DNA of 64,000 bases. Origin: Tubulanus polymorphus. Lineage: Eukaryota; Nemertea; Palaeonemertea; Tubulaniformes; Tubulanidae. Position numbers and translations under genes: made by a program. A model generated the notes under the pieces. That model made no database searches and had not been told where the DNA came from. It saw nothing but the letters and a program-made list of their open reading frames with translations. Positions 63,101-64,000 of this stretch are shown in pieces (the first letter of the stretch is position 1; each line of letters opens with the position of its first letter). Where the stretch lies: NCBI RefSeq assembly GCF_964204645.1, contig NC_134029.1, positions 19,176,450-19,240,449 of the forward strand. The letters run 5' to 3'.

Positions 63101-64000
63101 GAGAATCATGGTTTCAGGAAACATGCTTGTTTCAGTGTTTCTAAGTTTCCCTGTGTCGTGCGAACATTTGGATTAAAGGCGGAATATTCTTTCATCTCAA
63201 CTATTTGAAAGAGTGACCATCGTCGTGAGTGAAAATTGGCACAAGATCCAGCTCGGCGATGACCGATGGTAATGCGGTTTTCACATACAGACCTTACGGC
63301 TCTAAGCGTATAACAAAATGCATATCATCGATCTATGCAGCATTTGTCGAGTAACTATCCGATTACAGTCAACGGTTTATATTTCTGACCAAACACTCTT
63401 TCTATTCCGTTGTTTGCCGACTAACAGACAATTCGGACTAGTACACGTCCCGCGTGAAATCGAATCGTGAATTTCAAATACACGATTGATAACAGGGAGC
63501 GACGAGACGTCGTTTGTGACGTCACGGTTAAAAACCCTTTTGGTGCCGACTTATAAGTACCCTAAATTGCGGGAGATCGTTAGAAAATGTTTGAAAAATT
63601 CCAGCCCAGTGCATCAAATAACAGGCATTCGCTATAGTGCGTCTACACCCCCGTACGGTGTATCGTTCGTTACTTAATTAGATTAATACGCCATAGTGCG
63701 TCGTACTAGCAAAGTCAATCACCAATTAATTCACCGCACTGCAGTGTAGATGCACTGAAAGGGTTTTGAACAGATTTCGTGTTAACGCGGGTCGATGTTA
63801 CGCCAGGAAACACGGAACCAAACTGGTTTCAGGTTGTTTCCGAAACCACGTTTCTCATTCCTCATGTTACATACGCCATCTGGTGGGATAGCTGGACCCT
63901 CGTTCTCCCGAGAAATGTACCTGCATCGCTGGCGACGATCTGAAACTCGTAGACACTCGTTCGTTCGTAGTCGAGCGGTCGTTTGATGCAGATCTGACCG
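42191..64000 (-). CDS. ds: Dachsous-like giant cadherin, C-terminal 2,720 residues, 17 exons, 5' end off window
   Basis: Exons: 63921-64000 (partial), 57966-58196, 56177-56410, 55480-55646, 54022-55132, 52561-53538, 51328-51702, 50650-50859, 49780-50149, 49009-49207, 48503-48698, 48199-48414, 47255-47752, 46084-46370, 45339-45480, 45044-45215 and 42191-44894. All phases join, mostly phase 1. About 21 cadherin repeats end in DxNDNxP-type motifs (LDKNDNRPVF, SDINDNKPEF, LDLNDNAPKF, IDENDNAPTF …); two are degenerate (SSNQGLPTF, VGNQNVGP). Then come a basic stretch with RKKR and RHRRAI, an NRTCQGCG tether, one TM helix (FVLVIVFPILTIIVIVVVV) and a 400-residue tail with SHSASSGRGSAEE and NWDYLLDWGPQYQPLAHVF. 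That last motif resembles the catenin-binding region of classical cadherins, as in Dachsous. Dachsous has 27 repeats and binds Fat in planar polarity and growth control, so roughly five repeats lie beyond the right edge. A different Dachsous/protocadherin-16 paralogue cannot be excluded. Confidence 0.92.
46520..46600. repeat. 22-bp tandem repeat, 3.7 copies
   Basis: AACTAAGTATTCACTAGTTA(GA) repeats from 46520; the last copy has CTTAG for CTAAG. It lies in a cadherin intron next to a GGGTCCAGTT-type MITE end. Confidence 0.85.
46953..47237 (+). mobile_element. piggyBac-like MITE, copy 1
   Basis: Ends CCCTTGAC and GCACTGAAAGGG, flanked by TTAA at 46949-46952 and 47238-47241. Inner landmarks ACTATAGTGCGTC, GGTGCTGCCATCTTTC and CATACACCGCACTG. 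TTAA target sites and CCCTTT ends are typical of piggyBac MITEs. The right end is only 13 bases from the splice donor of the exon ending 47255. Confidence 0.8.
49540..49665. repeat. hAT-like MITE end, TTCCCTGACTTT series
   Basis: TTCCCTGACTTTTAGG, AATTCCCTGACTTTAG, AATTCCCTGACTTTTTCCC and AGGCGAGTGGCC repeat as in 17095-17196 and 53600-53990. The left half (GTGGCAAG.. GTGCCACCCC) begins near 49320. Confidence 0.45.
50557..50645 (-). mobile_element. MITE family A, copy 4, touching a splice donor
   Basis: TCAGTTATCTGTCTGTGG, TTAGTTTCACGATTGGATAT and GGGATAAGCCCATCCGAT are the reverse complement of family A landmarks. The right end TTAGCTAC runs into the donor GTATGT (50649-50644) of the cadherin exon 50650-50859. 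Confidence 0.65.
52073..52530. mobile_element. Pogo-like MITE, split by a piggyBac-like MITE
   Basis: Left end TAGAACCTGCTTAATTCGG. On the right, ACTGATCTGAA before 52232 and TTAAGCAGGTTTGATTA after 52514 together complete the inverted end, so the piggyBac-like copy sits in its TTAA. Confidence 0.7.
52232..52514 (+). mobile_element. piggyBac-like MITE, copy 2
   Basis: CCCTTTCAGTGC … ATGAAAGGG, followed by TTAA (52515-52518) and preceded by TAAA (52228-52231), one base from TTAA. The interior aligns with copy 1 throughout, with CATACACCGCAC duplicated. Confidence 0.8.
53612..53990. mobile_element. hAT-like MITE, GGCCCCCTGGAGTTTTCC … GTGGCCACC
   Basis: CAGTCTGGCCCCCTGGAG at the left and TTTTCCAGGTCAGTGGCCACC at the right are inverted. 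Internally, TTTTCTGATTCCCTGAG-type phrases repeat, as do ATCATTTTCATGAATCATGC and TTCATTTTTCATTGAACATG. It is in the intron between the two largest internal cadherin exons. Confidence 0.55.
55840..56113 (+). mobile_element. piggyBac-like MITE, copy 3
   Basis: CCCCTTCAGTGATG … ACACTGCACTGGG flanked by TTAA at 55836-55839 and 56114-56117. The interior matches copies 1 and 2 (GAAAAATTCCACCCCAGTG, TAGTTACTAATATTTC). Confidence 0.78.
56583..56823 (+). mobile_element. tRNA-derived SINE
   Basis: The head GGGGGTGTGGTGTAGTGGGT fits an A-box-like TGGTGTAGTGG, and GGTCATGGGTTCAAATCA a B box 55 bases on. It continues into an unrelated body ending GATAAAGCCCTTGAGCGGGA, then an A-rich tail (GATGAAAAAAATA). 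This is the usual tRNA-head/conserved-tail SINE structure, in a cadherin intron. Confidence 0.7.
60409..60845. mobile_element. hAT-like MITE, CAGGGTCCCTACAGATCAGT, copy 2
   Basis: CAGGGTCCCTACAGATCAGT is shared exactly with 13125. The interior shares TTTCTAATTCGGTAACTGCC, CATTTTGTTCAAATTAAAGC and AAGGAACCAAGGAGTCGTTA with copy 1. The right end is eroded. Confidence 0.6.
62955..63168. mobile_element. MITE with GCACACGACACAGG ends
   Basis: CGCACACGACACAGGAAAAC and GTTTCCCTGTGTCGTGCG bound a segment rich in GTTTC/GAAAC. Related GTTTCCGAAACCATGTTTC pieces are at 47819-47837 and 63835-63853. Confidence 0.6.
63545..63763 (+). mobile_element. piggyBac-like MITE, copy 4
   Basis: CCCTTTTGGTGCCG … GATGCACTGAAAGGG. 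The interior shares CTATAGTGCGTCTACACC and the CACCGCACTGCAGTGTAGAT block with copy 1. Flanks are TTAAAAA and TTTTGAA, so the TTAA duplication is eroded. Confidence 0.7.

Larger units (their letters stand above)
58197..63920 (-). other. 5.7-kb cadherin intron, repeat-rich, no gene
   Basis: It separates the partial exon 63921-64000 from 57966-58196; phase 1 on both sides (ASDAG|DNLYTT). It contains the hAT-like copy 60409-60845, a CG-rich palindromic stretch about 61660-61800, a MITE at 62955-63170 and piggyBac-like copy 4. I see no credible nested gene. Confidence 0.7.

Overview
The window is animal nuclear DNA. Genes have GT-AG introns, AT-rich non-coding DNA and many short palindromic DNA transposons, and there are no operons. 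The gene set is an excitatory amino-acid transporter, a C15orf40-type protein, a DUF829 hydrolase, PHAX, two calmodulin-like EF-hand proteins, HSPBAP1 and a Dachsous-class giant cadherin. Together with a BEL/Pao retrotransposon this points to an invertebrate bilaterian. I lean towards a marine lophotrochozoan, but the sequence alone does not fix the phylum. Coding exons (transporter, PHAX exon 2, hydrolase, cadherin) are conspicuously rich in CG dinucleotides compared with introns.

Layout. 1-1067 (-): N-terminal two thirds of an SLC1 transporter, cut by the window edge. 1.1-3.6 kb: transposon graveyard with an insertion inside a palindromic element. 3.6-8.5 kb: two tandem arrays whose monomers carry splice-site-like borders. 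8.7-11.2 kb: a C15orf40-type gene (+) and an upstream relic of its last exon. 11.7-12.5 kb (-): single-exon DUF829 hydrolase. 14.4-18.5 kb (-): PHAX in five exons. 19.1-27.2 kb: a small EF-hand cluster with two intact paralogues of identical exon plan plus two relics. 28.5-32.8 kb (-): a young BEL/Pao element with a 5-bp target duplication, a 1.3-kb-scale ORF of about 1250 codons, and a deletion that removed most of integrase and part of the 3' LTR. 33.8-37.7 kb (+): HSPBAP1 in seven exons. 42.2-64 kb (-): seventeen exons of a Dachsous-like cadherin (about 2,720 residues seen), continuing past the right edge.

The host genes are unrelated single units; I see no functional cluster except the EF-hand duplicates. 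The most informative structure is in the repeats. Four piggyBac-like MITEs lie in the introns of one gene, one of them sitting in a TTAA inside the end of an older pogo-like MITE. A Harbinger-like MITE with a TAA duplication lies inside another MITE in a PHAX intron. There is a perfect 63-nt-arm hairpin, and a roughly 755-bp higher-order array with exon-like blocks. Exon borders were chosen by reading frame, phase and GT-AG fit; none is confirmed by transcripts.
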